From positions 620,001 to 684,000 of the forward strand of contig CP137323.1 in assembly GCA_033182465.1 (NCBI GenBank): a stretch of DNA of 64,000 nt, read 5' to 3'. Positions within the stretch are counted from its first letter, which is position 1, and every line of letters starts with the position of its first letter. Source of the DNA: Sanghuangporus weigelae (taxonomy: Eukaryota > Basidiomycota > Agaricomycetes > Hymenochaetales > Hymenochaetaceae). Both the position numbers and the translations under genes were made by a program. This document shows, piece after piece, positions 24,011-36,221 of this stretch. Below the pieces are notes generated by a model, which ran no database searches, was not told the DNA's origin, and was given only the letters and a program-made list of their open reading frames with translations.

Positions 24011-27000
24011 TCACAGAACCGGCGAAGAATTCGCAGAGGACGACCTACGCCGTCCGAGATACGGGACTCCACCACCGGAAGACTGCGCTTGTCCATTGGC
24101 GGGTGAGATCATACTCGACGCAGGCAGTTCACCGTCCTCCGGGATCGGACTATCCTTGATGGCACTCTCCGTCAGCCGTGGACTCGAAGTTGACGCTGGA
24201 CTGGTCACCGAAGATGATGAACGAGATCGCCGAAGATACGGGCGTGGTGCTGGTCTCGTCTGGTCGTGCGGGCTCGTCGGAGACAGCAAACTCGTCGGTG
24301 AAAGCATCTTCTCGGCATCGTTTGGTGTCAAGGGGGATGCTGGTAAGGGCGGTAGTTCCATTCCGAATTCGTCTAAATTGAGAGCTCGTGGTGGAGGTCG
24401 TTGCACCTCAGCTTCTAGTAGCTGTCAACAGATTATGTTACTGTCAAACGAATATAAGTAACAGATCGGAATCATACCTCAATACGCAGCTCCTCTCCGT
24501 CATATTCTCCTTCCATCTCATCAGGGCCTAAGAGAACAGTCCCTTTTCTAAAGACTTCTCCTTCCTCCTCTACCATGACCTTCGACCTGGAGAGATTGTT
24601 AGCTTGTTAATAAGTGATTTCAGGACCAACTTAAAGAGGATATACTTACAAATCAGTCGGAGTAGGCACTATAGTATCTTTTTCTAGATCTCCCTCATCC
24701 TTCACCCCATCATCATCTTCATCATCCGAGCTAGACAGCACGAAGCTTGGACTTAGTACTTTCTCAAACACTTCCGGTTCGGGCGCCGCGCGGCCCTTGC
24801 CCTTGTCCACCCTCGGTGTCTCAACGTCAGGCTCTGTTTCGCTCTCCGTCTCCTCCGCTTGAGTCGGTTGTCCAGCCGGAATTTGCAGACGCAAACCATT
24901 CAGCTTCGCATCAATTCTAGCAGCCTGTTCAGGAGAGTTTATCGCATGTTCAGTCTCAAGGTCTATACTCTCAGCAGGAGAAATGATGAGGCCAAGGCCA
25001 ACGCCTGTACTTGCCTGCGGAGTACTGGCGCCTGTAGAGCCGTGGCCATTCACAATGGGTGTCCTGGGACTTCTTCCCTTGCACAATTCATCAATCTGTG
25101 CGATGGCGTTCGTAATGTTGTCGTTAAGATACAGGAGTTCTTCGATTCGAATCGGGTCTGTCGTGGTCTGAATGACATCTCCTAGGACGACAAGAGCAGC
25201 CTTGGCACGCTCAACAAGTTCAGAAGCACCTAAATCGTAAACTCCTGATGATGCTTGCAAACGAAATAAGAGGTTCTCAAGTTGCGCTACGCATTCCTTC
25301 GTTTGAGAAACAAGGTCCTCGTCCACCTTTCGATACAAAGTTAGTTACACGAGTATCAGGACTCTTATGTGCTCGCACCTTCTTCTCATCATCCTTCTTA
25401 AAGGTCTTTGCTAGCTCGCTCTCCTCAATCATGTTCCAAACACCTTTGCCCAGTCCGCGTCCTGAGCTTGCGGCTTGAGAGCTGCGCTCCGCTTCTTCGG
25501 TATTTCGTACACATGTATTCAGAATGTCCCGACACATACTGCAAAAGCGCCAGCAATCAAGACACGCCGACCTCGAGCTAGCAAGAACTACTTACCGAGC
25601 GAATTCTTCGTCATCCGGCGGAATGTTCAGATCAAGGCAGCGCATTGCATGATTGGCCTTCAAACCTCCGCTTAGCGCCATGACAGCTGCTAGGTCAAGA
25701 TTGTTCTTAGTGAGATCAAGGTGCAGAAGGGAAGTCGATTCGGGAAGAAACTCTGCCAATGCAATGGCTCCAGCGGACGTCATGGACGTCGACGAAAGGA
25801 AAAGACGTTTTAACGACGTGTTCAGAGTGAACGCAGTTCGGAGTGATTGAATCTATAATATCTTAAAACCCTTGCTAAGGCTTAGTAGATCTAGCGCACT
25901 TACTCCTTCTAGTGAAGGACCTGAACAAGGATTCCGGCTTAGATCGAGAGTCTCTAGAGTTAAGTTGTATTTCTTCGCATCTTGTTTAGAAACTTTCTCG
26001 TGTATTGAGAGAGCGAATCTCTTACCAGGGCTTCCGCAACTACTACGAGACCTTGCACGTCGATCTTGTTCTCGCTAAGGTTTAGGACCTTCAGAGTCCG
26101 GTTTCGCTTTAGGACTTGCGCCACATATTGTATTCCGTTCTGTTTCTACGTGTGAAGAAAAACAGTAGCGAGCCAATAGCAGAAGATGGACGTACTCTAA
26201 TATCATTCCCTCTAAGATCGAGAGTTCGCAGTTCGCCTAATCGAGGAAGAGCATCCAATGCACGCACTTTGTCCAAAAGCGCTGCACTTGGCCCGTTCAG
26301 CTTCGCTGAGTCCTTCACCGAGACTGTAGCTCCGGGAGGGTGCCGCATTGTCACGCCCCCTTGCGCAGAGCTCGTGATGATCGGCACTTGCTGACCAGAC
26401 GCGTTGAGCGGATCTGGAGCACGCGTAGCGTGCTGCACAGCTCTCGCGTTTGCGGTTGCACCGGTAGCTAGTGCGGCAGCGCGTCGCGCTCTAGGAATAT
26501 AAGGTGTATAGGTTGTTTGAACCGGAGCATTTGCAGGATGTGTTGGCGGAGGAGGAATCGGACCTTGTCGCACTGGGGGAAGTAGCATCGTATTCGAGCG
26601 AGGAGATGCACCAGGGCTGCTTTGCTGTGAGGGGATTTGCAATGGTGTAAGGGGAGGTGTGTCGCCATTGGGTGTACTAGGAGGGGATAAAGTGCTAAAC
26701 AAATGATTTGAGTTCAAGGATGTTACAGATGAGGATGGGGATCCGGAGGTATTGGAAGGCGTGGAAGCGGGCATAGTGTCGGGATAGTCCTTGATCATGA
26801 GGGCGAGCGCAACTGCACCGGAGGCTGAAATACGATTGTGCCGTAGAGAAATATTGCGAAGGGACGATGTGCGAACATTCTGGGCTGTTATAAACGTGAG
26901 TTCAAGCATCTCAAATATTGAAGGCAAAATCATACCTAAAGTTTCTAGAGAAGCTGGTCGTAAGGAGCAATCATCCATTCGTAAGGAAACCAATCCTGGT

Positions 27001-28098
27001 TCCGAAGCCGACTTCAGAGCCAGCCCAATATATTCGACAGACTTCTTGTCTAGGGCATTCTGAGACAGGTCCAAGAATTGCAGATTCTTTGACTTCTGTA
27101 CAAATGCGCCAATAAGTTTGAAGGCCGGGGCCTTTAAACGTCGATTTGAAGCGACAGACAGAAAATTCAGCGTTCCCGGCATTAGAAGAGAGTGAAGGAT
27201 AGGTTTGAGGTTCTATAATTCAATGTGAGAAAAGCACAACTTTGTCCGAGTAAGATCAAACGAACCTGCTCATCAAGGTCGCATTCCTTCAGAAATAGTT
27301 TACGGACCCCCCATTCGACAGAGAACACATCGGAAAGAGTGGCAGACTGTCCAACAGTGATCTGGACTCCGGACAAATCAAGAGCTCGACTTTGTGCCCC
27401 GGAAGCTTTCTATTCAAGAATAGTGTCAGTCCAAACCAGGTCAGTATAAACGTTGATGGTAAATTGATTGATAGTTTGTGTCAATTAGAATCCTGATAAA
27501 GCAGGCGCCCCTCGCCATCAAGACAAGGCAAGCCTCTCCAGACGTACAATTCCATCGACAGACAGTCGATAAAAATAGTCACCGAGAGATGCCACCTAGT
27601 CTCGCGTAGCACTGAAGTTTAGCGTTCAAGCGAGCTCACCTTTAGCGCAGCAGAAATGCCTGGGTGCGGCTGTTCCTCCCGTCCAGTACAGCATTCCCGA
27701 TAAAATGCTTCCACTTTCTCCATGGACCACCAGTCTTCTGCGTCAGAAGGGCTTGGCCCAAGCGAGTTCCCTCGTACGATCCGCCGTCGCCGTTCTGCCT
27801 CCCGCGCTTCAATGACCTTCTTTTCCTCCTTCGCCGCGATGCTGGATGGTGGATTAGCAGAAGAGATTGGATATACCGTCGCTAGATGAGGTAGAAAGAA
27901 GTGCGCTCGTTTCAGATTCTCGTCCGGGTCTCCATTTGCGCTCGATGAAGAGAGATTTTGAGTAGGGAGGAGACGCGAGAGCCGAGAAAGGGAAAAGAAT
28001 GATTGTTGCGGTGGTGGCGGTTTTTTGAGAATTGACTTTCCTGGACGCGGTAGGGTGACCGCCGACGACGATGGCGAGCTGCAGGATGAAGACGCCAT
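24011..28098 (-). CDS. Leucine-rich-repeat (RNI-type) protein, PPP1R37-like
   Basis: A long, many-exon gene (about a dozen exons; roughly 1,100-1,200 residues). Exon 1 (28098-27640) begins at an ATG with a Ser-rich stretch, then GKSILKKPPPP and KRAHFFLPHLATVYPISS. The KRAHF motif resembles the RVxF docking site for protein phosphatase 1. The middle carries ribonuclease-inhibitor-type repeats (NLQFLDLSQNALDKKSVEYI, SLRNISLRHNRISASGAVAL, LRTLDLRGNDIR, LLHLDLTKNNL) interrupted by a Pro/Ser/Gln-rich insert of about 150 residues at 26370-26790. The C-terminal third is predicted helical, then acidic and Ser-rich (SSSDDEDDDG), ending at the stop at 24011. Overall order matches the PP1 regulatory subunit 37 type of LRR protein, but the functional link is inference. 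I did not fix every internal splice site. Confidence 0.75.
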
Positions 28099-28407
28099 AC
28101 ACGGATGACTTACGAGCGCATGGATGCAATGTTAAAACAGAGGAGACCTCATCCCGTTAGGCCTCGTCACGTGCACTACAGTTACCTACAGACACGTGCT
28201 TCATGAGATTTTTAAAGGATTTACATACATAAATTTAATTCTCTGGAAACGGGGTAAAGCAAAACTTCGGAGGTGATCAAGACAAGCGAGGCATGATTTC
28301 CACGAAAACAAATAGTGAAATTATTCACTGAATTCCGTAACACCACGATGATCCAACAAACAACCCCAGATGAGAGGCAAGGAAATCTACTCATAAATAA
28401 TCTCGGC
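28099..28407. other. LRR gene upstream region
   Basis: Short promoter interval of the minus-strand LRR gene. No gene seen. Confidence 0.4.
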
Positions 28408-28790
28408 TTATTCCGAGTCAGAATCCGGACCCGCGAACGGAGAAGGATTGTCACCTTCAATGATGATTAGCGCTTTGAGTGCAGTTTGTACAAATTCGTG
28501 ATTATAAAGGCCCATTCGATTGGGAGAAAGCACCAATCGTGATCCTCTTTAGAGATTTCACGCAGCTCCGACGAAATATCAACATCGCAACAAATGCATG
28601 TGTAAAAGTCTCGTGACTCTCCGTGAATCGTAGCGAAAAGATTGAAGGACGGGACATATTGGATAGCTCTCTGAGGTCCCATATCCCTGAATCAAGTCGT
28701 CGTCGTCGTCAGCTCCCGCAGCGAGTCCCCTGAAGAGGCGAGTTGATACTTTGGCAGCCACACAAAATTTCTACCGGCAAAATCAGCTAT
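28408..28790 (-). CDS. Possible small hypothetical gene, start unresolved
   Basis: Two pieces on the minus strand look protein-like: about 28755-28680 (with LFRGLAAGADDDDDLIQGYG) and, in another frame after a possible acceptor at 28555, a block ending LKALIIIEGDNPSPFAGPDS shortly before a TAA at 28408-28410. I could not find an ATG or a convincing exon chain joining them, and no domain is recognisable. It is either a small spliced gene or a coincidence of open frames. Confidence 0.22.
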
Positions 28791-29378
28791 TTTTCATGCC
28801 AGCTCTTTGTACGTAGAGTAGATCCCAGAACGTGTACTCTAATTCCATATTTCACCGCTCCCGAGGCCTTTGTAAATGCAAAGCAATCAATCTAGGCCTG
28901 GTTTCTCCCAGCATGTGTATACCTTATACATTGAACTTACGCCAACAAAAGAATGCATGAGACGGCAAGGTGCGTAAAGACCGATCCCCTTGATTTCTCG
29001 CAATATTTTCGTGATAGAATACGGCTGTGGATACATCTTGACTTATCGTACGTGAGCTTTTTCCATGTGGAAGAACGTTGTGGTGTGTGTGGTGTGGCTA
29101 GAGACTATGTCAAGTGGAATCATGCAATAAACCATTATTTTCCACATAAATTCTATCGTATCTAACATGAGGTAGGCAAAAGAGAACAGAAATTGACTAT
29201 GCATAAGAAAGCGAAGAGTGGTATTCTATCAGACTCTATAATTTATAAGAGGATAAAACAAACGATAACGATCGAGAGACGTCCAAGTAGTACATATCAT
29301 ACAACTCACAAGGGGCAAGCATTATAAATGAGAGGAGAAAAGATAGAGACAGCACGAGATTAGATAGCGAAACAACGA
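28791..29378. other. Intergenic
   Basis: AT-rich, no gene seen. A 70-codon plus-strand open frame at 28953-29165 has no recognisable feature. Confidence 0.4.
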
Positions 29379-31757
29379 TCAAGCGAAATCTAAGACTGTA
29401 ACCTCACTGGTGCCTGCCGTTCTGTCATCGGCACCAGCTCTAGTGTGAGGAACGCGCACAGCGACTACGCGTCCCATACCATCATCAAAATGTAAGGCCA
29501 GTTGACCTTCTCTATCTTCACCGATCGTGGAAGAAGGCGGCAAGACAGCTGCAGACCTCCAAGGCCAGAAGTCCACAGTAGGGACTGCACTCGACTGCAT
29601 CATACCGGCATTCTCATCGCCAAACCCAAAACCGAATCCAAAGCCTCCGAACCCAAACCCAAGTCTGGGAAGAACCACTTCTGAGCGCGTACACCTGAAC
29701 AGCGCACCATTCGTATCGGCACGTACACCCCGGCCTGAAGAACCGATTGCGAGAGCGGCGACACTACTCACCCCTGAATCATTCTCGGTGGACGTTGGGA
29801 TACGCGAGAGGCGGAACGTAAATTTGTCTTCGGCATTGGCGCTGGCAGGGCTGGCCTGTGGGTTCGGCGAGGCAGTCAGCACAGACTGTACGTTCCGGTT
29901 CGGATTTGCATGCGAACGAGCGACAATTGTCAATGGGTGCGGAAGCCCGAGCTCCTCCTTTCTCGAAAACTCGATGCCGTTGACATCGACATCACACAAG
30001 GAAAACGCAATAGGTGCCTCAACAGCCTCACTCAATGCAAAAATGACGTTTGGCATTGTCACCATCCGGTTTGGTTCTCGTTCCGGCTCGGTGAAGACAT
30101 TTGTATCCGAGTCCGATGCTATCTTTACGTCTTCAGAGTCCAGGCGTAGGTCTAAAACACTTCCGTTAAGACTCGATCGGGACGAACCGGATGACGAGTT
30201 CAGAGGCGAGGTTACGAGCAAAGGCGATAGGGATGATGAAAATTTCGAAGTACTCGGAGCGTGGGACGGAGTTGATGGTCTAGACGATCTCGCCGACGAT
30301 GACCCTGACGCCGATCCAGATAGCGATCCGGATAATGATACTGATGACGAATCTGAGTTGAGGAATGGTAACGAATACAAGGCGGCGCAGTTCTGCCATA
30401 CGACGAGAACCTGGTCCGCAGAAGCATGAACGTGTATGCCAACATATGAGCCGACCTGAATACGATAACGTCAGTGAACAAGATAAGAACAAAAAAACAA
30501 TAACGAACTGACCTGCGGGTCTGGATATTCGAATAAGACAGTCTTCGCTGGTTCATTCCAATCCAGGACCTCAATTCCGACGTATTTTGGTCCCCTTTCC
30601 CCTTCCTCATCGCCTTCCACAGGTTCAGGAGGGACAAACGACTCGAAGAACATCACCGATCCGTACACGAGGAGCAATTTCCCTAGTTTGCCTCGTGAAA
30701 ACCTTTGCGGTCCCCATTGTTCTCCGACCATCGTCTGGGCCGAGACCGAACCTTCCGGATACGAAGGTGTCAGCAATAACTCTGGGAGAGAAACCACAGC
30801 TTCGCGTAGGAATAATGGAACAGGCGTGGCGAACGGGCTTCTGGTTGCAGACCCGGGAGCCGCATCGTGGACATCAAAAGAACCAAGAGGACTGGAACGG
30901 AGAGGATCAAGACGGACAGATAAGATCTCGCATGTGCGCTTCTCGTTCTTCGCACTCGAAGGATTATCGGAGTGCCAGGAAGGGACAACATCCGGAGTCA
31001 ATGCGAAGGAAATACTGTATTCCTTATGGCGACCGTTTACGGAAACGGACGACGCTCCAGGATGAGTGTCCATGCACATCATGGCGTTTGATAGAATATG
31101 CGAGAATACAGCTTCTCCAGCACATCTTACACTGGTGACCGGAAGATCCTGCAATTTGCCTGAGCTGCTCGCATGCGGGACGCCAAGGTCCGAGCAGCGT
31201 AGTCTGTCCGCATGCAATGACACGACGAAACGTCCGCCTGGAAAGAGGAAGATGTCGAGAACAGGCGAAGGGGTTTGGAATGTACGCAGATGCGATTCAC
31301 TGGTTTTAATATTTGGAACATTCGGGGTCAGACCGGATGTGGCGATGGAGGTGGTAGAGGTATTCCAGGACTTGTCAAGCCGAAGCGCGTGCAGTGTGCG
31401 CGCCTCCAGGTCGCTAGCTTCGATAAGCTCTCGTGTTACGTCGTACTTGTCATCATAGAACTCCGGATTATCTAAGCTCTCGGAGGAAGAATCAAGAGCG
31501 CAGAGCTGTAAAAGTCGAGGCGTCGGGGTGAATGAAAGACCAGGTATTGGTCGATGACAAGTAAGAACATCGCGTTCAAAGAGTGCACGCCATACGGCAC
31601 GAACGCGAGAGAGCGCCTCCAGGCGTTTTGAGGTTTGACGAAGGTGCAAGACATCCCAGACAGGCAAGAGAGAAAGAATATGGATAAGGACGTCATCCAC
31701 GAGCGAGTCAAGACGCGACTGGATATTGTAAGGTGAGAGCTGGCTGATCACAGCCAT
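29379..31757 (-). CDS. F-box protein with long C-terminal region, two exons
   Basis: Predicted SCF adaptor of 773 residues. Exon 1 is 31757-30513 and exon 2 is 30455-29379 (2322 nt, intact). The F-box is at residues 15-60 (LVDDVLIHILSLLPVWDVLH, followed by LRQTSKRLEALSRVRAVWRA). Downstream, the order of short beta-like segments (FLFPGGRFVVSLHADRLR, GIEVLDWN, GIHVHASADQVLVVWQ) suggests a propeller-like substrate domain, though no clean WD repeats are visible. Exon 2 has a Ser/Gly-rich stretch (SVSLSGSLSGSASGSSSARS) and a Gly/Phe tract (GFGFGGFGFGFGFG). It is not closely related to the intronless F-box copies elsewhere in the window. The start is the first ATG of the frame. A long plus-strand open frame at 29527-30429 is its antisense shadow. 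Confidence 0.8.
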
Positions 31758-31818
31758 AGTGGTCGTAGACTCCGATAGTGTGAGGTCGATAGTGAGATGT
31801 TGAGGACAACATTTTATT

Positions 31819-32046
31819 TTATGACTCAGACCGAAGTTTATATACTCGCCACGCCACTAATAGTCGGAAGATTGCCCTTGACGGGAGTTCGGTATCAACG
31901 GAGAGCAAGAACGGTGAGATAAACGGACGGAGATCTGCGTTGTTGGGATCATCGAGGACAGACCGCAAATGCCACCCGGTCCTCGCCGCTCCGGTCTTTC
32001 CATCCCCGCCTGGAATGAGGGTCTTCATCGCCTTCCGGCTTCCCAT
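31819..32046 (-). CDS. Small hypothetical ORF, 75 residues
   Basis: Complete frame from an ATG at 32046, ending 62 bp upstream of the F-box start at 31757. The product starts MGSRKAMKTLIPGGDGKTG and contains HLRSVLDDPNNADLRPF and a final LLVAWRVYKLRSES. It has coding-like composition but no domain I recognise. The tight head-to-tail spacing leaves almost no promoter for the F-box gene if this one is real, so it could also be an upstream frame in that gene's 5' leader. Confidence 0.35.
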   Translation of the reverse strand: MGSRKAMKTLIPGGDGKTGAARTGWHLRSVLDDPNNADLRPFISPFLLSVDTELPSRAIFRLLVAWRVYKLRSES

Positions 32047-33048
32047 TGCATGATGCAAAAAAGCACATCGACATGCTGTTCATGCATGTTCGGCTCGATC
32101 AAAGTCGTACTTTCTCTGGTTCTGGAGACAAGACAAGATGCAAAAACTTGAATTCTTTTCTTCATTTCGCTTGATAAAAATCACGTGATCGGAACGCGTC
32201 GGTGCGTCCGGTTCGTCTCGGCCACCTTTTTCTTTCGTTACCTTCCCAACCTCATGTTTCAGAAGTTGTTTCTTGAAAGAAAGGGGCGCGAAAAGGTACG
32301 TGTCTTCAATATTCCTATTCCTTGATGCTTCACGAAGTACAAAGGCCATGCATGCTCTTTACTTACCTCCGTCCCGCTCCGATCCAGACCAGTTATTTTC
32401 AGAATCACTTTTGTTCGCAACGTCTTCTTCGCCTCAAGGTAGAGGATAAGTTGTTTTTGCAGCAAGGAAGATAGTCAGAAAGGTGTTTCTTTACTGCCGC
32501 TTGCCTTCCTGTCGGACGGCTGAGGAACGTTATGACTTCGGTATCTCCGTCATCTCGCGATACTCGTTCTCTTTGCTCCCTGCGGAAGCAAAAATGAGAT
32601 CATTGCTTGTGGCAGAACACTCGGACCGTCTTGTAGCAATAATACTATGCAGTGCCTGCTTTACTTCCCTGCTGTTGTTATATAGATTGCGGATCGAACC
32701 CGAGATGAACGGAAGCGGACAAGTACTAATGATTCAGAAGTAGACTCGTTGAGCATCACGAACTGATTGCGGCTCCCTGAATGAAGTGAAGGGTGGTGAT
32801 CGAGGCATCTATGTAATCCTGCCTGAGATACCAAGGTGGTGAACGACTTCATGAGCATCGTGAACGGTATTTCCTAACATCATTCGTGTGAGAACTCAAG
32901 GCCAGATAAGATGCTGCATATACACTACTGTACAAGAAACAAGCCCTTTGAATAGCAAACCTACAAGGAATAGTCCAGGCCCACTCTTATACAGATCTAG
33001 ATACCTGGGATGTCGTTTTGTCTGCTCTCTCCTCTCGGTACATCACAA
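32047..33048. other. Intergenic, no gene seen
   Basis: About 1 kb with only short open frames (such as 32483-32743 plus). I find no domain and no exon chain. The right end is the 3' flank of the aldo/keto reductase gene. Confidence 0.4.
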
Positions 33049-34584
33049 CTAAAACACGTCTATACCAAGGTATCCGCATACTCCCAACGCAGCAGCGCCT
33101 ACCAGAGCGACTACGACTGCGCGCTGTAAGAAAACACGAGCTGACATCCTCCGCTGGCCGATTGCACCAGCCGCGTCAATGTCTGCTATATCCTGCGTCG
33201 TGAGTTCCAGATCGGCTGCTGAGAGGTATCCCTTGAGCCGCGATTCTTTTGAACTTGTGCTGTTCCCGAGTAATTAAAGAATGAAATATACATGATAATT
33301 AGGTTAGGATCCAATCAAAATCGATGGACGGAGAATGAAATGGAATAACGCACGTAACGACTACGACACCCTTCGATATTGCCCAAGCCATGAGGACTTG
33401 GTCTGCTGTTGCTCCGAGTCGCGCTCCGATGCGCGCAAGTGGTTTGTCAAGTGGGCCTCCCGGCAGATGAGTTATCGGACTATGTAATACAGAAATTCGT
33501 TATGAATGACGCTTGGCTACTTAGACTGACCATGCAGTCGAGAATGCTACGTACATGAGCAGACTGTATGCTTCAATGACGATCCCAGCTGCCTTGGAAG
33601 CTGCTACGACCGGTGCCTGTCGGACGTGTACGTACGGATGGAAGAGAATCTAGAAGCAAATAGCATTAAATGATGTTGCTGCTCGCTCCGGGGAATTACC
33701 ACGACGCGAAATGAATAGCATAGTGTGGAACATATGAATCAATCAATTGTGACAGACCTGGTTCACAACAGGTTTGACCTTCGCGTGCGCAAGGAGCTCT
33801 GCAGTCTGCGCGGCGTCAAAGTTGCTTATTCCAATGCTCCTGAGTTCCCAAGACGCATATATACGTCAGCGAATGCAGGACAGTACCTTGAGAAGGATGG
33901 CGAGACATACTTCGCAAACCCATCAGCTTTGACTTTCTCCATTTGTGCCCAGACGGTCGGGATGTCTGGTTGTGCAAGACGCGGCGAATGGATGAGGTAG
34001 AGGTCGACATAGTCCACACCAAGCTACCGTGGTGTAACGCAGTAGCATGAATCAACGGACCAGTTTAGAGGCATGCATGAAAGGACAGCCAAAGCGATGA
34101 ATTAGTCTCAAAGCTATATCGGCCATCAAAAGGGAAGACACCAACATTCTTCAAGCTGTTGTGGATCGACGTCTGTATGTCCAAACCATCCCGACCACTC
34201 CACTTGGTGGTGATGAACACATCATTTCGAGCAAGTCCACTTTCTTTGAATGCTTGTCCAGCTTCAGCTTCGTTTTGATATGCTTGAGCCGTATCTATCA
34301 ATTTACCCGAAATTAGTTGCGAAAACACGGCAAGTCAGAATCACCATGTAATAATCATCCTAGAGATGACGAGTGTGTATATACCTATATGCGAAAACCC
34401 AACGTTCAAAGCCTGGTCGACCTGATCAACGACGCCCTGTCCGTTCCCAAGCGTCCAAGTCCCATACGCGATGCTCGGCATCGAGCGTCCTTCATTACCC
34501 AATCAGCTCTCTTCCCATACACACAACTCGCCACAGCTGAAATAACGACGCACCATCGTTCAGCGTGACCGGGTCCCAAGGCAT
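33049..34584 (-). CDS. Aldo/keto reductase with C-terminal membrane anchor
   Basis: NAD(P)H-dependent aldo/keto reductase. Eight exons (34584-34554, 34489-34385, 34294-34146, 34023-33911, 33839-33758, 33649-33555, 33479-33354, 33259-33049) give 912 nt and 303 residues. Motifs in order: YGTWTLGNGQG, IDTAQAYQNEAEAG (catalytic Asp and Tyr), VFITTKWSGRDG (catalytic Lys), YVDLYLIHSPRL (the usual active-site His), KSIGISNFD, and the cofactor-loop region GVVVVTTSSKESR. Canonical enzymes of this fold end soon after this loop. Here the chain continues to RRMSARVFLQR and a 20-residue hydrophobic stretch, AVVVALVGAAALGVCGYLGI, then DVF and stop, which suggests a tail-anchored enzyme. The start ATG (MPWDPVTLNDG) fits the family N-terminus. 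The substrate is unknown. Confidence 0.9.
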
Positions 34585-35060
34585 CTCAGTCTCTCGTACG
34601 TGCTATCTGATGCGTAGACGGACGCAAGCGCGAAGGAGTTAAGTGAGACAACGCGTTGCGAGCACCGTGGGCGCTCTAAATCCATTTCCCACCGGATGAC
34701 GCTATTCATGAATCCATGAGACTGTATAAGTTATTTCTAGAGCAACCGGACCGTAGAATTTATGATAGTGTTTTCTGCTTGTTCTACACTTCGGCATGTA
34801 TCGTCGTGTTCTCTAACTTTCATTGTAGCTGGAGAGGATCAATTTCAGGCCAATCTGGCAAACAAAAGGAAACTTGAACTTACGTAACTTAATGCTTACG
34901 TCATTACTATATTTTAAGTCTCCTTCCACGTCGAGGTTGTCGTCTAAGGCCACACCCACCATCATCTAGTAAGCGCAGTCTTTAATCTGTGTCGGCGAAG
35001 CTGAGGTGGACATTTCTAGAGAGTTGAAGACTTCCTCGATGCCCTTTGTATATGGGCATT
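34585..35060. other. Interval between reductase and F-box relic
   Basis: No gene seen. It contains the reductase promoter (reading left) and the old 5' flank of the F-box relic (reading right). Confidence 0.4.
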
Positions 35061-35990
35061 ATGGAGATCCTTCCAACCGAGGTCCTTTGCGATATCTTTT
35101 TGAAATCCTTGCTATCTCCCTCCGATCGAAAGTACCCGCCCTTTCAGACGTCAATTTCGACGCCCCTCTACATCTCACACGTTTGTAGAGCGTGGTCTGA
35201 AATTGCTCTTTCTCATGGAGAACTGTGGTCATATATTCAAGTTTGCATCAATTATACAAAACACTCCGATGAGGACTACTCCTTTTACTTTGAATGCATC
35301 ATTCTTGTCTTTTCCTCTCTATTACATCCACCACAAGCCGGTAAGAACATTATAAATGATTTAAAGGCATTCAACATGGAAGAAAGTTAAATACAAAATA
35401 ATTTTCTCTTTTCAGGATATCGATTTTTCTGAGATAGCATGGCACCAGAAGACATGAACAGTTGTCATGTCCCGGTAGGTCCTTTCTCTTCTGCCTACTC
35501 CCAACAATGGGATGCTCCCACCAATTGCAATGAATTGGATTTCTTTCCTACCTCAGATTTGATTCCCGATCCGTTCTCACGGATCATGAGCAGAGTGTCG
35601 AGAATACTAGCTAGGATGCCACGTCCTCGATCAGACCCATGCGCACTACGAATCAAGCTCAACATTTGTCAAGCTAGTTCCGGGAGCTGTCTGACCCAAA
35701 TCACAGCTCTCCCAATTTGACCACGTATACGATTTCGACAAGACTGGAAGGTTAATACGTCTATTTTGCGTTTTCCGTGAATTCATTGATCGGACTGCAA
35801 GCAAGCAAGCATCCAGATTTGCTTAGCGTTGCAAGACTGGGATGCCTATTTTCAGATTGCACCTCTAGTATTGCTAATGGTTTCGTTCGGACGCTCAGCA
35901 GCGGACCGCCTCGGAGAAATATGCACTGGCATGATCGTCATATGTTTTCCAGGTACAGATCGTCGTTGCCTTCTTCCGATTGAAACGACG
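35061..35990 (+). pseudogene. F-box protein relic
   Basis: The ATG at 35061 opens MEILPTEVLCDIFLKSLL and the frame runs through YISHVCRAWSEIALSHGELW, a good F-box clearly related to the frames at 18065-19444 and 48029-49407. The frame ends at 35390, and downstream only scattered resemblance to the paralogs remains (for example DIDFSEIAWHQ near 35420, in another frame). The LRR-like tail of the paralogs is not recoverable as a clean frame. It could be a gene with unusual introns, but decay is the simpler reading. Confidence 0.6.
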
Positions 35991-36221
35991 GAAAAATAGG
36001 GAGTCAAATCTACGAATCATGGATACCCGAAGGACTCGGATATGACAGTACTGGAAATGTGATCTCGAATACGCCGATGCTACGTGTGTTGGCTATAGAA
36101 CTCGCGGATGCTCGGCTCCGTCTGCAGAGTGACTGTATAAAACTGGAGTTGCTCGCGCATTGACGGTTGATTTCAAGTTTTCTCCTCGTCTCCTTCAATG
36201 CGAAAAGTCCATCTGGATAAG

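Noticed and set aside
29527-30429. 300-codon plus-strand open frame
   Set aside because: It lies entirely antisense to the second exon of the F-box gene, whose Ser/Gly-rich coding explains the open shadow frame.
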